The notes: a model not told the origin generated them from the sequence alone. 58,863 bases of DNA from Marinicella sp. (GCA_028284365.1 JANQRW010000020.1:1-58863); one strand, 5' to 3'. Numbered from the stretch's first letter, positions 17,322 to 26,933 are shown. Translations and numbers: made by a program.

Positions 17322-19727
17322 ATGACCACCTGCTTTCATTGTGGCGAAACTGTTCCCAAAGGTTGTCAGCTAACCGCCGAAATTGCAGGCCAATCACAAC
17401 CCATGTGCTGTATCGGCTGTCAGGCTGTTGCTCTGTTTCTGGCTGATAATGATCATGAGGTGTTCTATGAATACCGACAGGATCAGAAGCCTGCGGAGCA
17501 AGTCGAAATAAATAACGCCAACTGGCAGCACCTGGACACCAAGGATGTTTTCAATGAAATTACCCAAGCACTGGATAATGACACCCACCAAATCACCATC
17601 AAGGTAGAGGGCATGTATTGTAGTGCCTGCGGTTGGCTGCTTCAAAAAGTGTTGAATAACTTATTGGGTATCTGCGAACTTCGAATCAATACAGTAACCC
17701 AAAATTTGCAAATTGAATTCAATCCTAAAGAAATTAAGCTGAGTGAGATTTTTGCACAAATCCAAATGCTGGGCTACCACCCCATGCAACAAAACAGCAC
17801 CGAAAACCCAGCGGATGATGCCAGAAAGGACCAGTTAAAAAAAATTGCTGTGGCGGGCTTTGGCATGATGTTTATCATGACCTTAGCAGTACCTTTATAT
17901 TCGCCCGATCAGTTCACTGTGGCACCACACATTCAACGCTTTTTTCTGATGATAAGTATGCTGATCGCCACTGCGGTCTATTTTTATTCAGGCATGAGTT
18001 TTGTGAATAATGCCATCCGTGATTTGAGAAACAAACATTTGGGTATGGACGTACCAGTGGCGTTATCAATCTCGCTGGCCTATTTCGTCAGTATTTACCT
18101 CAGTTTTAAACAACAAGGGCATGTTTATTTTGATTCCATGACCATGTTTATTTTCTTCTTATTGCTGGGACGTTATGTGGAATCTCAAGTCAAACATCAA
18201 GGCATGAATGTGCGTGAGTCGTTGTTTGCCTTAATTCCTGTCAGCACCCAAAGGATCATTTCAGATCAGGTTGAAACAGTACCCCTGAACCAAATCAAAA
18301 AAGGTGATCAGCTACTGGTTAAATCAGGTGAAGTGATTCCTTGTGATGGCGTAGTGACCAAGGGACATGGACAGGTCAATGAAGCCATTTTAACCGGTGA
18401 GTCACAACTGCTCAGTAAACACCAAGGTGATCTGGTTTATGCGGGAGCCACACTTGGTAATGGTCAATTAAACATAACCACAACTGCCAATAACCAAGAA
18501 AGTTTCTTGGCTAAACTGGCTGACTTGATGGAACTGGCACAAAGTAAGAAACCAGCCAGCTTGCAACTGGTGGATCAAATTGCAAGCTATTTTGTGGCAG
18601 GGGTTTTGTTATTGGCCTTGGCCACCACTGTTTGGTATGGCTTGAATCAAAATGATGCGTTAATGACAGCCTTGTTGGCGGTGTTGATTGCTACTTGCCC
18701 ATGTGCTTTATCACTGGCAACACCAACAGCCCTGACTGCCTCTGGTGTTCATTTGCTGCGCGAGGGCGTCTTGGTTAACAACACCGATGCCATTACCCGC
18801 CTGGCCAAAACCGAACAATGGTATTTCGACAAAACGGGCACCTTATCTGAAGACAAACTCAGCATACACCAACAGCATAAATTCATAACTATTGATGATA
18901 TTGACCTGGCGCAAATCACCAGCACTCTGCAACAAATCAGTAACCACCCAATTGCATCCGCTTTTCAACACCCGGAAACGTTGAAAGTTGAGGCTGCCGA
19001 AGAAGTGACCGGACGAGGTGTGAGTGGCATCATCAAAACCCAGTATGGAACAAACAAATGGTACATGGGTAGCAGCCAGTGGTTGCGGAGTTTAGCCTTG
19101 GACATACCTGAAACTGATGCGAGTTCTGAGTACACACAGGTTTATCTGGCCACTGCACAACGAGTCATTGCCCTGTTTGAACTACAAGTACCCATTCGCT
19201 CAGGTTCGGTTGAGTTACTGACTTATTTATCACAACAACAAAAACCACAAACCATCCTCAGTGGGGACAACCCATCAACCACAGCAAAATGGGCCGATAA
19301 TTTAGGCATTGAACACCATTATGGTGGCCTTAAAGCAGAGGAAAAAATCAACCACCTGGCCACACAACAACAGCTGGGAAAATCATGTACCATGGTTGGT
19401 GATGGTGTGAATGATGCGCCGGTTTTGTCACAAGCCGATGTATCTATCAGCTTAAAACAAGGTGCACACCTAGCACACTCAGCATCTGACATGATCGTTT
19501 TGGGTAAATCATTAACCCCCATCATCAAAGCCACCGCTGTTTCCACCAAAACCAATGCCATCATCAAACAGAACCTAATCTGGTCATTGGTATATAATCT
19601 CAGTGTGACTCCAGTTGCCATGATGGGCTTATTAGCACCTTGGATGGCTGCCATTGGTATGTCACTGAGTTCACTTATTGTGGTTTTCAATTCACGCCGA
19701 TTATTGAAAGGAGGTTATTCAAGTTAA
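17322..19727 (+). CDS. ccoI: Copper-exporting P1B ATPase for cbb3 assembly
   Basis: An 802-residue heavy-metal P-type ATPase (FixI/CcoI) supplying copper for oxidase maturation. It begins with a zinc-ribbon-like CFHCGE...CCIGCQA and an HMA domain with MYCSACGW. The core has eight hydrophobic segments, the actuator TGES, the metal-site CPC (ATCPCALSLATP), the phosphorylation site DKTGT, the P1B-specific HP (NHPIASA) and GDGVNDAP. The start at 17322 has GAGGG upstream; an in-frame start at 17292 would add ten unusual residues. It is separated from fixH by a repeat array but keeps operon orientation. Confidence 0.95.
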   Translation: MTTCFHCGETVPKGCQLTAEIAGQSQPMCCIGCQAVALFLADNDHEVFYEYRQDQKPAEQVEINNANWQHLDTKDVFNEITQALDNDTHQITIKVEGMYCSACGWLLQKVLNNLLGICELRINTVTQNLQIEFNPKEIKLSEIFAQIQMLGYHPMQQNSTENPADDARKDQLKKIAVAGFGMMFIMTLAVPLYSPDQFTVAPHIQRFFLMISMLIATAVYFYSGMSFVNNAIRDLRNKHLGMDVPVALSISLAYFVSIYLSFKQQGHVYFDSMTMFIFFLLLGRYVESQVKHQGMNVRESLFALIPVSTQRIISDQVETVPLNQIKKGDQLLVKSGEVIPCDGVVTKGHGQVNEAILTGESQLLSKHQGDLVYAGATLGNGQLNITTTANNQESFLAKLADLMELAQSKKPASLQLVDQIASYFVAGVLLLALATTVWYGLNQNDALMTALLAVLIATCPCALSLATPTALTASGVHLLREGVLVNNTDAITRLAKTEQWYFDKTGTLSEDKLSIHQQHKFITIDDIDLAQITSTLQQISNHPIASAFQHPETLKVEAAEEVTGRGVSGIIKTQYGTNKWYMGSSQWLRSLALDIPETDASSEYTQVYLATAQRVIALFELQVPIRSGSVELLTYLSQQQKPQTILSGDNPSTTAKWADNLGIEHHYGGLKAEEKINHLATQQQLGKSCTMVGDGVNDAPVLSQADVSISLKQGAHLAHSASDMIVLGKSLTPIIKATAVSTKTNAIIKQNLIWSLVYNLSVTPVAMMGLLAPWMAAIGMSLSSLIVVFNSRRLLKGGYSS

Positions 19728-19728
19728 C

Positions 19729-19920
19729 ATGAATATGGTGTTTGTTTTGGTTTTACTTAGCCTTCTCTTGGCTGGCTTCGCTGTGTGGTCTCTGATATGG
19801 GCAATCAATAAAAACCAGTTTGATGACTTGGACAGCCCAGCCTATTCCATACTTGATGATGAAAATGAGCCATCGATGCAGCACAAGAAAAAACCGAAAC
19901 CAAACGACACAGAGGACTGA
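19729..19920 (+). CDS. ccoS: cbb3 oxidase maturation protein CcoS
   Basis: A 63-residue protein with one N-terminal helix (residues 3-26) followed by NQFDDLDSPAYSILDDE, the CcoS signature (FDDL...P...L.D). CcoS is needed for cofactor insertion into CcoN in other bacteria. It begins 1 bp after the ccoI stop and abuts the next gene. Confidence 0.93.
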   Translation: MNMVFVLVLLSLLLAGFAVWSLIWAINKNQFDDLDSPAYSILDDENEPSMQHKKKPKPNDTED

Positions 19921-20640
19921 TTGATTTCCTCTGCCATCACACCCTTGCTTATTGGTTTTTTTTCAGGCTTTCACTGTATCGCTATGTGCGGTGGCTTATG
20001 CAGTGTGCTGTGCCATAAACAAAACACCCGCCAAACGCTCATCACAAACTTAGGCCGCGTGAGCACTTATACAATCCTGGGGGTCTTGTTTGCTGGATTG
20101 GTACAAGGTTTCAGTTTACAGTTAGAGTTAGGATTTTGGGGCTTGTTTTTACGTTCTGTGATGGGTGTCATGTTATTGCTCACGGGACTGGTTATTCTGC
20201 TAAAAGGTCGGACCAAATGGCTGGTCATTCAAAAACCACTGCCGTTTTGGCCACAAGTCAGCCAAAAGTTGCAGCGTATTCAGGCATCTCATTCTCTGAT
20301 CGCAGTCTATGGCAAAGGCCTGTTGTGGGGACTCATTCCCTGTGGTCTGCTGTACGGCATGTTAATCATTGCTGCAACCACTGCAGATGTATTGCGCGGC
20401 GCGAGCTTTATGCTGTTCTTTGGTTTGGGTACGGTGTTACCACTTTTGTTTTCTCAGGTTGCCATCAAAAAATTATTGAACAGTAACTACGGAACATTAT
20501 TGCGTTCAGTATCAGGTGTGTTTATCTTTGTTTTAGGCATTTGGATTTTGGCATCCCCATGGTTCGCACATGGCTTAATTCCCGAAGACAATGTATTTTT
20601 TACTGAATTGGCAGCCGTTCTGGCCATGTGTGCACCCTAA
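19921..20640 (+). CDS. SafE/TauE-like membrane protein of cco cluster
   Basis: A 239-residue integral membrane protein of the family annotated as sulfite exporter TauE/SafE or heavy-metal transport (COG2836-like), usually encoded beside ccoS. Typical elements are GFFSGFHCIAMCGGLC near the N terminus and WGLIPCGLLYGMLI in the middle; the cysteines suggest metal handling. About six hydrophobic segments. It starts with TTG immediately after the ccoS stop, with GAGG upstream. The true substrate is not known; copper delivery for the oxidase is an inference from context. Confidence 0.85.
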   Translation: MISSAITPLLIGFFSGFHCIAMCGGLCSVLCHKQNTRQTLITNLGRVSTYTILGVLFAGLVQGFSLQLELGFWGLFLRSVMGVMLLLTGLVILLKGRTKWLVIQKPLPFWPQVSQKLQRIQASHSLIAVYGKGLLWGLIPCGLLYGMLIIAATTADVLRGASFMLFFGLGTVLPLLFSQVAIKKLLNSNYGTLLRSVSGVFIFVLGIWILASPWFAHGLIPEDNVFFTELAAVLAMCAP

Positions 20641-20791
20641 AAAATTTCACACTTCATATACAATTCACGACATAGAATAAATGAACTTTAACCAGTGTTT
20701 AACACTCTATTTACTTTATACTTTTTACACTGTTCAATGGCTTGTATTTTGCAATAAACTTAAACCAACTCTTGAGGGGACTTAAAAAGGG

Positions 20792-21457
20792 ATGTTGGAA
20801 CTGAAACAAATATCAAAAATTTACCAAACACAAGGTGAAACCATCACTGCATTGGATCGGGTTGATTTGAACATTGATGCTGGTGAATTTGTGGCGATTA
20901 TGGGTCGCTCTGGATCTGGCAAATCAACCATGTTGAACATCCTTGGTTGTATGGATAAACCCACATCAGGTCATTATGAACTTGCAGGCCAAGATGTCAG
21001 TTCGTTGGACGATGATGCTTTAAGTCAAATTCGTAATGACCACATCGGCTTTGTGTTCCAGGGCTTTCACTTATTACCTCGGCTCAGTGCGCTTGAGAAT
21101 GTTATGGTGCCTCTGCGCTTTGCTTCCCCTGAAAAACAACAAAAGGGCGAGGAAAGAGCCAAAGGTTTATTAAACCAGGTTGGGTTGGGCGAACGGGTGC
21201 ATCACATGCCCAATGAAATGTCAGGTGGCCAAATCCAACGGGTAGCCATCGCACGTTCATTAATCAACAAGCCAGCTGTGTTATTGGCGGATGAACCCAC
21301 AGGTAATTTAGACAGTGCCATCTCCCAACAAATCATTGACTTATTGTGTTCTCTGAATCAAGCAGGCCAAACCATCGTGATGGTAACTCATGAACCTGAC
21401 ATTGCTGAAAATGCAGGCCGCACCATTCACTTCTTAGACGGAAAGATCATCTCATGA
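20792..21457 (+). CDS. ABC transporter ATPase, MacB/LolD type
   Basis: A 221-residue nucleotide-binding subunit. Walker A is GRSGSGKST, the Q-loop follows (GFVFQGFHLLPRLSALENV), the signature is MSGGQIQRVAIARSL, Walker B is VLLADEPTGNLD and the H-loop His is in VTHEP. These match the MacB/LolD/FtsE group that powers mechanotransmission transporters and not classical importers. It is the first of five tightly overlapping genes. A TATACT box at 20717-20722 upstream could be a -10 but has no clear -35. Confidence 0.93.
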   Translation: MLELKQISKIYQTQGETITALDRVDLNIDAGEFVAIMGRSGSGKSTMLNILGCMDKPTSGHYELAGQDVSSLDDDALSQIRNDHIGFVFQGFHLLPRLSALENVMVPLRFASPEKQQKGEERAKGLLNQVGLGERVHHMPNEMSGGQIQRVAIARSLINKPAVLLADEPTGNLDSAISQQIIDLLCSLNQAGQTIVMVTHEPDIAENAGRTIHFLDGKIIS

Positions 21458-22404
21458 AATCATTTATTACACTCACCTTGTTAACCATCACCGCAATCAG
21501 TTCCGCAGATATGTACACTGGCGTGGTTGAGTCCAGCCAAACTCAAGTAATCAACATGCCACAAGTGCGTGGCTGGCAAGGCAAAATTGCCGAAATGATT
21601 GATGAAGGTACTTATGTCGAAGAAGGCGATTTTCTGGTACGCATAGATGGCAGCGAAGTAGACAGCACCATTGAAAGCAAGGTGGAACAGCTGGATGTGT
21701 TCAAAGCCAGCGCCAAACGCGATATGATTCAGATTGATATTGATTTAAATAATACCAATCTGGCTTTTGAAAAGGCCCAGGTTGATCGTAAAGTAGCCCA
21801 GCTCAAAGCCGATGTACCGGTTAATTTTATTGGCGAACTGGAATACAAGGAGCGACAGCTGGCCCTGAAAAAAGCCATCAAAAACCTCAGTGAAGCAGAG
21901 AATGAACTGAAAGCCATCAAACAAAAGAAAAGAGAGAAACTACTTGAAGTCAAGTTAGGTTTGGAGCAAAAACAGAAAGACCTGGCTTATTGGCAAGGCC
22001 AGTTACAAGCACTGAATATCAAGGCAACCCAATCTGGCTATGTGATTTATGCAGCACACCCATGGACTGGCAGTAAATATCAGGCTGGAGATCAGGCCAA
22101 CAGTGGTATGGAAATCATGAAAGTCTCTAAAAAACAAAACATGAGAGTCAAAGCCTGGGTCAATGCCATTGATATCCCTAAAATCACCGAAGGCAAGGCG
22201 GTAAAAGTTTCATTTGATGCGCTGCCCAATGTCCAAGTGAATGGTGAGATAATCGAAATCTCTTCAGGTGGGCGCGACAAGAAAGACTGGGGAGATGGTT
22301 TGTATTACGAAATTGAGGTCAATCTGAATGGTGCTGATGACATTGAACTATTACCTGGAATGAGTGCGCTGATTAATTTAACCACTGATAGCAGTGAGGT
22401 ATGA
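21454..22404 (+). CDS. Periplasmic adaptor 1 (HlyD family)
   Basis: A 316-residue exported protein with a Sec signal peptide (MKSFITLTLLTITAISSA, cleavage before D). A lipoyl-half (VRGWQGKIAEMIDEGTYVEEGDFL) and second half (KATQSGYVIY) flank a long charged coiled coil (about residues 60-190), followed by beta-barrel segments. This is the arrangement of HlyD/MacA adaptors that bridge an inner-membrane pump to an outer-membrane channel. Overlaps the ATPase gene by 4 bp. Confidence 0.85.
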   Translation: MKSFITLTLLTITAISSADMYTGVVESSQTQVINMPQVRGWQGKIAEMIDEGTYVEEGDFLVRIDGSEVDSTIESKVEQLDVFKASAKRDMIQIDIDLNNTNLAFEKAQVDRKVAQLKADVPVNFIGELEYKERQLALKKAIKNLSEAENELKAIKQKKREKLLEVKLGLEQKQKDLAYWQGQLQALNIKATQSGYVIYAAHPWTGSKYQAGDQANSGMEIMKVSKKQNMRVKAWVNAIDIPKITEGKAVKVSFDALPNVQVNGEIIEISSGGRDKKDWGDGLYYEIEVNLNGADDIELLPGMSALINLTTDSSEV

Positions 22405-22405
22405 G

Positions 22406-23368
22406 ATGAAAACCTTAATGAATACCCTATTACTTGGTTTATTAACCCTTGGCAGTTTTGAAGCGAGCCAAGCAATGGATTTTACCGCTAATGGTGAATT
22501 GAAAGCCCTCGAGACAGATAATTATTCACCACCTAAAATCAGACGAATTTGGCAATACACCATCGCCTTTATGGCTCCGGATGGCAGCCGGGTTAACCCG
22601 GGCCAACCTGTATTGATGTTCAAAACAGACCAACTAAAAGAACGTTTGCTGGATAAACAAGGTGAATTGAACATCAAACAATCTGAACTCAAAAATACCG
22701 AAGTAGGCAAAGTTGAAACCATCCAAAATAAAGACTTGGCAGTCGATGAGAAAAAAATGCTGTTAGACAAAGCCCAACGCAAAGCTGAATTACCTAAAAG
22801 TGTGATTGCTTTGAATGAATATGAAGAGAATCAACTGAAACATGAGTTAGCAAAACTGGAATATCAACACGCCAAAGATGATCGTCGTTTAACCGAAGAC
22901 AAATTAAACACTGAAATAGAAATTCTCAAAGCCAACATTGCTAAATTATCAGCAGAAGTTGAAGAATTAAACAATTCAATTCAACGCATGCGTATCATGT
23001 CAAAACGAAAAGGCATAGTGATGCACCAAACCGATTGGAACAACAACAAGTACGCAGTAGGTGATTCAGTTTGGGGTGGTGCGAGAGTGACAGAAGTGGC
23101 GGATTTAGAACAAATCATTGCGCAATTGGAGATCAAGGAAAATGACATGTCTCGTGTCACCGAAGGGCAACAAGTCAAATTCATACTGGATGCCTATCCC
23201 GATATAGAATTCACTGGCAAGATTGAATCATTGTCAAAAGTTGTCCGCACCAAATCTAAAAACCAGCCATCAAAAATTCTGGATGCAGTGGTAACGATTG
23301 ACGATTTAAATTTGGAGATCATGCGACCAGGCATGAGCATCAAAGCAACCATCTTATCGGACTCGTGA
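22406..23368 (+). CDS. Periplasmic adaptor 2 (HlyD family)
   Basis: A 320-residue second adaptor. The ATG at 22406 is preferred because it gives a proper signal peptide (MKTLMNTLLLGLLTLGSFEA, cleavage around SQA) and has AGTGAGG upstream; a GTG at 22394 would bury it. It has a coiled coil of about residues 75-190 rich in E/K/L, and a lipoyl-like half (MSKRKGIVMHQTDW). It is clearly a different sequence from adaptor 1, not a recent duplicate. The stop overlaps the next start. Confidence 0.83.
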   Translation: MKTLMNTLLLGLLTLGSFEASQAMDFTANGELKALETDNYSPPKIRRIWQYTIAFMAPDGSRVNPGQPVLMFKTDQLKERLLDKQGELNIKQSELKNTEVGKVETIQNKDLAVDEKKMLLDKAQRKAELPKSVIALNEYEENQLKHELAKLEYQHAKDDRRLTEDKLNTEIEILKANIAKLSAEVEELNNSIQRMRIMSKRKGIVMHQTDWNNNKYAVGDSVWGGARVTEVADLEQIIAQLEIKENDMSRVTEGQQVKFILDAYPDIEFTGKIESLSKVVRTKSKNQPSKILDAVVTIDDLNLEIMRPGMSIKATILSDS

Positions 23369-24576
23369 TGCATAAATATATTCTGATGATATCGATCACC
23401 CTGGTTTTAACTGCTTGTGGCAAAGAAGACACCTTTTCCACACCTGTTATTTTAGTGAAAGCTGATCAAGTGGTGATTGAAATACATGCCGAAGGTGAGT
23501 TAGAAGCCGTTAAATCGACACCAATCACCGCTCCAGCAGCATCCCGTCGCCCTCAAACACTGGCTTGGATCAAGCCACAGTTCTCGGAAGTCAAAGAAGG
23601 CGAGGTGGTGGCTCGTTTTGATGGCAGCAATTTTCAATTAGAAGTTGATGAAACCAATTTTGAGATTCAAAAAATAATGTATTCAATGCTGGCCAAAGAC
23701 CGAGAAATTGATAACACCAAATTCAGTTTTGATGCTGAAGCACAGGTGATTGATTATGAATATGACTTAGCCAAACAATTCAATATTGATGACCCTCTGC
23801 TGTACACCAAAATCGAAATGATTGAGGCTGGTGACAATGAAGAATTTCTTAAAGCCAAAGCCCATCATATTGATAAAATTGAAGACAATTTTGAGGAAAA
23901 ATCTGAGTCGGAAAAAGCTGTGCTACAAAGCAACAAACAAAAACAAGTTGCCAAGTTAGAAATGAACAATGCCAGCTTGAGTGCTTTAGAAGTCAGAGCG
24001 CCACATGATGGCTTATTTGTTTTAGAGCCCAGTTGGGATGGCTCTTTACCAGAACCAGGCAAATCCGTATTCCCCGGCGCAAAGTTAGCCAAATTGCCTG
24101 ATTTAAGTGAAATGCAAGCCAAAGTTTTTGTACCAGAAGTTGAGGCCATTGGCATCAAAGAAGGCGTTGCTGTTACGGTTTCTTTACATGCCTTTCCTGA
24201 CAGTTCATTCGAAGGTAAAGTCAGCTCAATCAGCCAGACTGCTCAACCCAAGGAACGTGACAACCCAGTTAAATATTTCACCGTTACTGTGGCACTGGAT
24301 GTCAAAAATAACGAACTGCTAAAACCTGGTCAACGCCTGGATGCCAGCATTCGCGTGATAGAACAAGATCAAGGTCTGGTGGTTCCCATTCAGACTGTAT
24401 TTCGTGAACAAGAAAATACCTGGGTGTTCGTACAAAAAGGCAATGAGTTCAAACAACAACCAATCACAACAGGGTTTTGTAGTTCCAGTTTGTGCACCAT
24501 TGAATCCGGCTTGAATGATGGCGATGTGGTGGCACTCAGCCAACCTGCCGATGCGATTGCAGAGGCTCGCCTGTGA
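23368..24576 (+). CDS. Periplasmic adaptor 3, lipoprotein (HlyD family)
   Basis: A 402-residue third adaptor, with a lipoprotein signal (MHKYILMISITLVLTACGKE, lipidated Cys in LTAC). The lipoyl halves are seen at about residues 55-75 (PQFSEVKEGEVVARFDGS) and at VRAPHDGLFV, and the C-terminal membrane-proximal domain is longer than in adaptors 1 and 2 (VVPIQTVFREQENTWVFVQ). It is closest in layout to classical MacA-type proteins. Start: ATG at 23368, overlapping the preceding TGA by one base. Confidence 0.85.
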   Translation: MHKYILMISITLVLTACGKEDTFSTPVILVKADQVVIEIHAEGELEAVKSTPITAPAASRRPQTLAWIKPQFSEVKEGEVVARFDGSNFQLEVDETNFEIQKIMYSMLAKDREIDNTKFSFDAEAQVIDYEYDLAKQFNIDDPLLYTKIEMIEAGDNEEFLKAKAHHIDKIEDNFEEKSESEKAVLQSNKQKQVAKLEMNNASLSALEVRAPHDGLFVLEPSWDGSLPEPGKSVFPGAKLAKLPDLSEMQAKVFVPEVEAIGIKEGVAVTVSLHAFPDSSFEGKVSSISQTAQPKERDNPVKYFTVTVALDVKNNELLKPGQRLDASIRVIEQDQGLVVPIQTVFREQENTWVFVQKGNEFKQQPITTGFCSSSLCTIESGLNDGDVVALSQPADAIAEARL

Positions 24577-25811
24577 ATACCATAGGAATCAATTTACGTC
24601 ACGCCATATCCGAGATGATGCATCACAAATTGCGTACTTTGTTAACGCTTCTTGGTATGGTTTTTGGTGTTGGTGCAGTGATTGCAATGCTCAGTATTGG
24701 TGAGGGCGCCCAAGCAGAAGCCACGCGTTTAATTGAGAAAATGGGCCTGCGTAATTTAGTCATCGAAGAAAAAACTTTTGATCAAGAAACTTTGAAAGAA
24801 ATCCGTGAAGACACCCTAGGCTTATCAATGAATGATGTACGTGCTTTACAAGACAGCTTACCATTCGTCGAACGAACCTGTGGTGAGAAAACCATCAAAA
24901 CCTGGAGTTTGTTTTCAGTTAATGCCAATTCCGATGCCGCAGTCAAAGCTGTTTCGCCCAGTTGTTTTGGTATGTCCAATTTAGAAGTATCGGAAGGTCG
25001 TTTATTTGCCGAAGATGACAACACAGAATTTGCTCAAGTGGCAGTTATCGGCTCTGAAGCAGCGAATCAGCTATTCCCCGATGGCAGCGCTTTGCGCCAA
25101 CGCATTAAAGTCAATCACTTGTGGGTCGAAGTTGTCGGTATTCTGCGCAAAGATGAACTGTCCAAAGACGAGATCCAAGGCATCAAACTTGGCGCTGAAC
25201 ACAACCAAATTTTTATTCCCGTTCAAACCGCATTCAAACGCCTGAAGCTGGAAATGCTGGAAAGCCAACTGGACACCATCCGAGTTGGGTTGGATGAATC
25301 TATTAAACCACAGATGGCATCAGTAGCAATAGACCGATTGCTGAAGCGACGTCATGGAAATATAGATGACTACCAAATCATTGTGCCGGCATCCCTACTC
25401 AACCAACAAAACCAAACCCAACAAATTTTCACCATCGTGATGTCTAGTATTGCGGGTATTTCTTTGTTAGTTGGTGGTATTGGCATCATGAACATTATGC
25501 TGGCAACGGTACTGGAAAGAACCAAGGAGATTGGGCTTTTGCGAGCCTTAGGTGCCCGTAAAACCGACATTAAAAATCAGTTCCTGATTGAAAGCGCAAC
25601 CATTGCTGCCGTTGGGGCTGCGCTCGGTATTATCATGGGTGTCGTACTGTCATTCTTGATTCAATCACTGGCTAATTGGCCGGTCGCCTGGAGCTTTTTC
25701 TCCATCATCCTGGCCGTTGGTGTCTGTTTGTTAACTGGGATTGTTTTCGGTTATTATCCAGCCAAACAAGCCGCTGAACTCGATCCAATACGAGCTTTAC
25801 AGAAAAACTGA
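24573..25811 (+). CDS. ABC transporter permease, MacB type
   Basis: A 412-residue permease. One N-terminal helix (about residues 20-42, TLLTLLGMVFGVGAVIAMLSIG) is followed by a large periplasmic domain (about 50-275) and three C-terminal helices with the FtsX core (GGIGIMNIMLATVLERTKEIGLLRALGA). This is the MacB topology; the ATPase is encoded separately at 20792. It starts with GTG overlapping the adaptor 3 stop. No TolC-like outer-membrane gene accompanies the operon, so a channel encoded elsewhere would be needed. Cargo unknown (peptide, lipid or drug). Confidence 0.92.
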   Translation: MNTIGINLRHAISEMMHHKLRTLLTLLGMVFGVGAVIAMLSIGEGAQAEATRLIEKMGLRNLVIEEKTFDQETLKEIREDTLGLSMNDVRALQDSLPFVERTCGEKTIKTWSLFSVNANSDAAVKAVSPSCFGMSNLEVSEGRLFAEDDNTEFAQVAVIGSEAANQLFPDGSALRQRIKVNHLWVEVVGILRKDELSKDEIQGIKLGAEHNQIFIPVQTAFKRLKLEMLESQLDTIRVGLDESIKPQMASVAIDRLLKRRHGNIDDYQIIVPASLLNQQNQTQQIFTIVMSSIAGISLLVGGIGIMNIMLATVLERTKEIGLLRALGARKTDIKNQFLIESATIAAVGAALGIIMGVVLSFLIQSLANWPVAWSFFSIILAVGVCLLTGIVFGYYPAKQAAELDPIRALQKN

Positions 25812-26028
25812 TTGAAAATGTGTTTACTGTCCGGTTTTAGTTCGAGCTTATTACTTCAGGTTTTTCTTTCAAATTCAACAGTAACTATCTGGATAAATCA
25901 GTAACTTCTGACTTAGTGGTCAGTTGAATTTCAAGAATTTTAGAGATTATTTTGGTGTCAGAAGAAATGGTATAAATGTTCTTTTCAAAATTTGTGTTTG
26001 CAGCTTCAATCAAACCTTTCTCTGTTGT
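25812..26028. other. AT-rich spacer
   Basis: No gene or clear terminator is seen between the convergent ABC operon and the HEAT-like gene. Base composition becomes more AT-rich toward 26028, matching the foreign-looking pair beyond. Confidence 0.3.
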
Positions 26029-26679
26029 TCATCTTGCCATTTTTTGTTGTTTGAGTTTCTTGATTACTTTCTCTACCCGCTTTCTTTTGGTTTCCTTTGC
26101 AATGTCATCAAGCCTTGAATTCAGTGTCTTTACAAAAAGATCTTTGTTTTTGTCATTGACAATCGGCAATGCTCTTTCGGCATACATTGGAAGCTGGTTT
26201 GTCGGACTTTTTAACAGTTGTTCTATGAATAATGTAAAAGCATTGTTTGAGTATTTTTCAATCGCACACAGCTTGATCAAAATATTTACAGCGTGGTCTT
26301 TGGTAATAACCGAACCTCTGTCTGCTGCTGAAACAATACTTGTCAAAACGGCATGTATTTCTTGTGGTCGTTCGTTGGTAATTGTTGCGAGTGCTGTCAT
26401 TGCTCCCCATTGAAGTCGATTGTTTTTACTGTCCAGTTGTTCTACAAATTCATTGACATAATCTGCAATAAGCTTCGGCTCTTGCTCGCCAATTTCGTAA
26501 AGTACTTTTATGCAGTCATTTTGAATGGCTTTTTTATTGGATAGATTTTCAACCAATTCTTTTACAGCTTTCTTGCTCTTTGAAAGCACAATTTCTTTGG
26601 CAAGTTCCTGATTAGGCACTTCATCTCTTCGGTCAAGCGATGAGGCTAATTTTTCAATGACGCTTATTTTGTTTTCCAT
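26029..26679 (-). CDS. HEAT/ARM-like helical repeat protein
   Basis: A 216-residue, almost wholly helical and strongly charged protein without signal or membrane segments. Repeating helix pairs such as VKELVENLSNKKAIQNDCIK, YVNEFVEQLDSKNNRLQWGA and VLTSIVSAADRGSVITKDHA resemble HEAT/ARM repeats that make protein-binding surfaces. The end is very basic (KRKRVEKVIKKLKQQKMAR). It overlaps the upstream zinc-ribbon gene by 16 bp, so the two form a unit. The style recalls Bacteroidota proteins; transfer is likely but not proven. Function unknown. Confidence 0.65.
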   Translation of the reverse strand: MENKISVIEKLASSLDRRDEVPNQELAKEIVLSKSKKAVKELVENLSNKKAIQNDCIKVLYEIGEQEPKLIADYVNEFVEQLDSKNNRLQWGAMTALATITNERPQEIHAVLTSIVSAADRGSVITKDHAVNILIKLCAIEKYSNNAFTLFIEQLLKSPTNQLPMYAERALPIVNDKNKDLFVKTLNSRLDDIAKETKRKRVEKVIKKLKQQKMAR

Positions 26680-26933
26680 CTTTCAAGATTGGGGATCTTT
26701 TTAGCGAATGAATTTGCAAAAAGAGACATAAAAAATCCCATTTCTTTCATTTTTCCTTTCACAAAATCTTGCATTTGGTTGACCCTCCAGTCGGGATTTT
26801 TGAATTGTCCGTTTTCGTAGCAATGGGCACAATACATTTTACTGATTGTTCCGTCAGAGTTGGTTCCACCACCATTTGGAGATTTTTTAAGAGACATTCC
26901 GCAACTCTGGCAATTTTTAAAAATCTGTTTCAT
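26664..26933 (-). CDS. Zinc-ribbon domain protein
   Basis: An 89-residue protein with two CxxC pairs: CQSCGMSL near the N terminus and MYCAHCYENG after a glycine-rich turn. This is the pattern of the putative zinc ribbon family (PF12674 type), found widely in Bacteroidota and Firmicutes. The second half is helical (VNQMQDFVKGKMKEMGFFMS). It is the first gene of a two-gene cassette with the HEAT-like protein. Function unknown; DNA, RNA or protein binding are all possible. Confidence 0.65.
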   Translation of the reverse strand: MKQIFKNCQSCGMSLKKSPNGGGTNSDGTISKMYCAHCYENGQFKNPDWRVNQMQDFVKGKMKEMGFFMSLFANSFAKKIPNLERWKTK

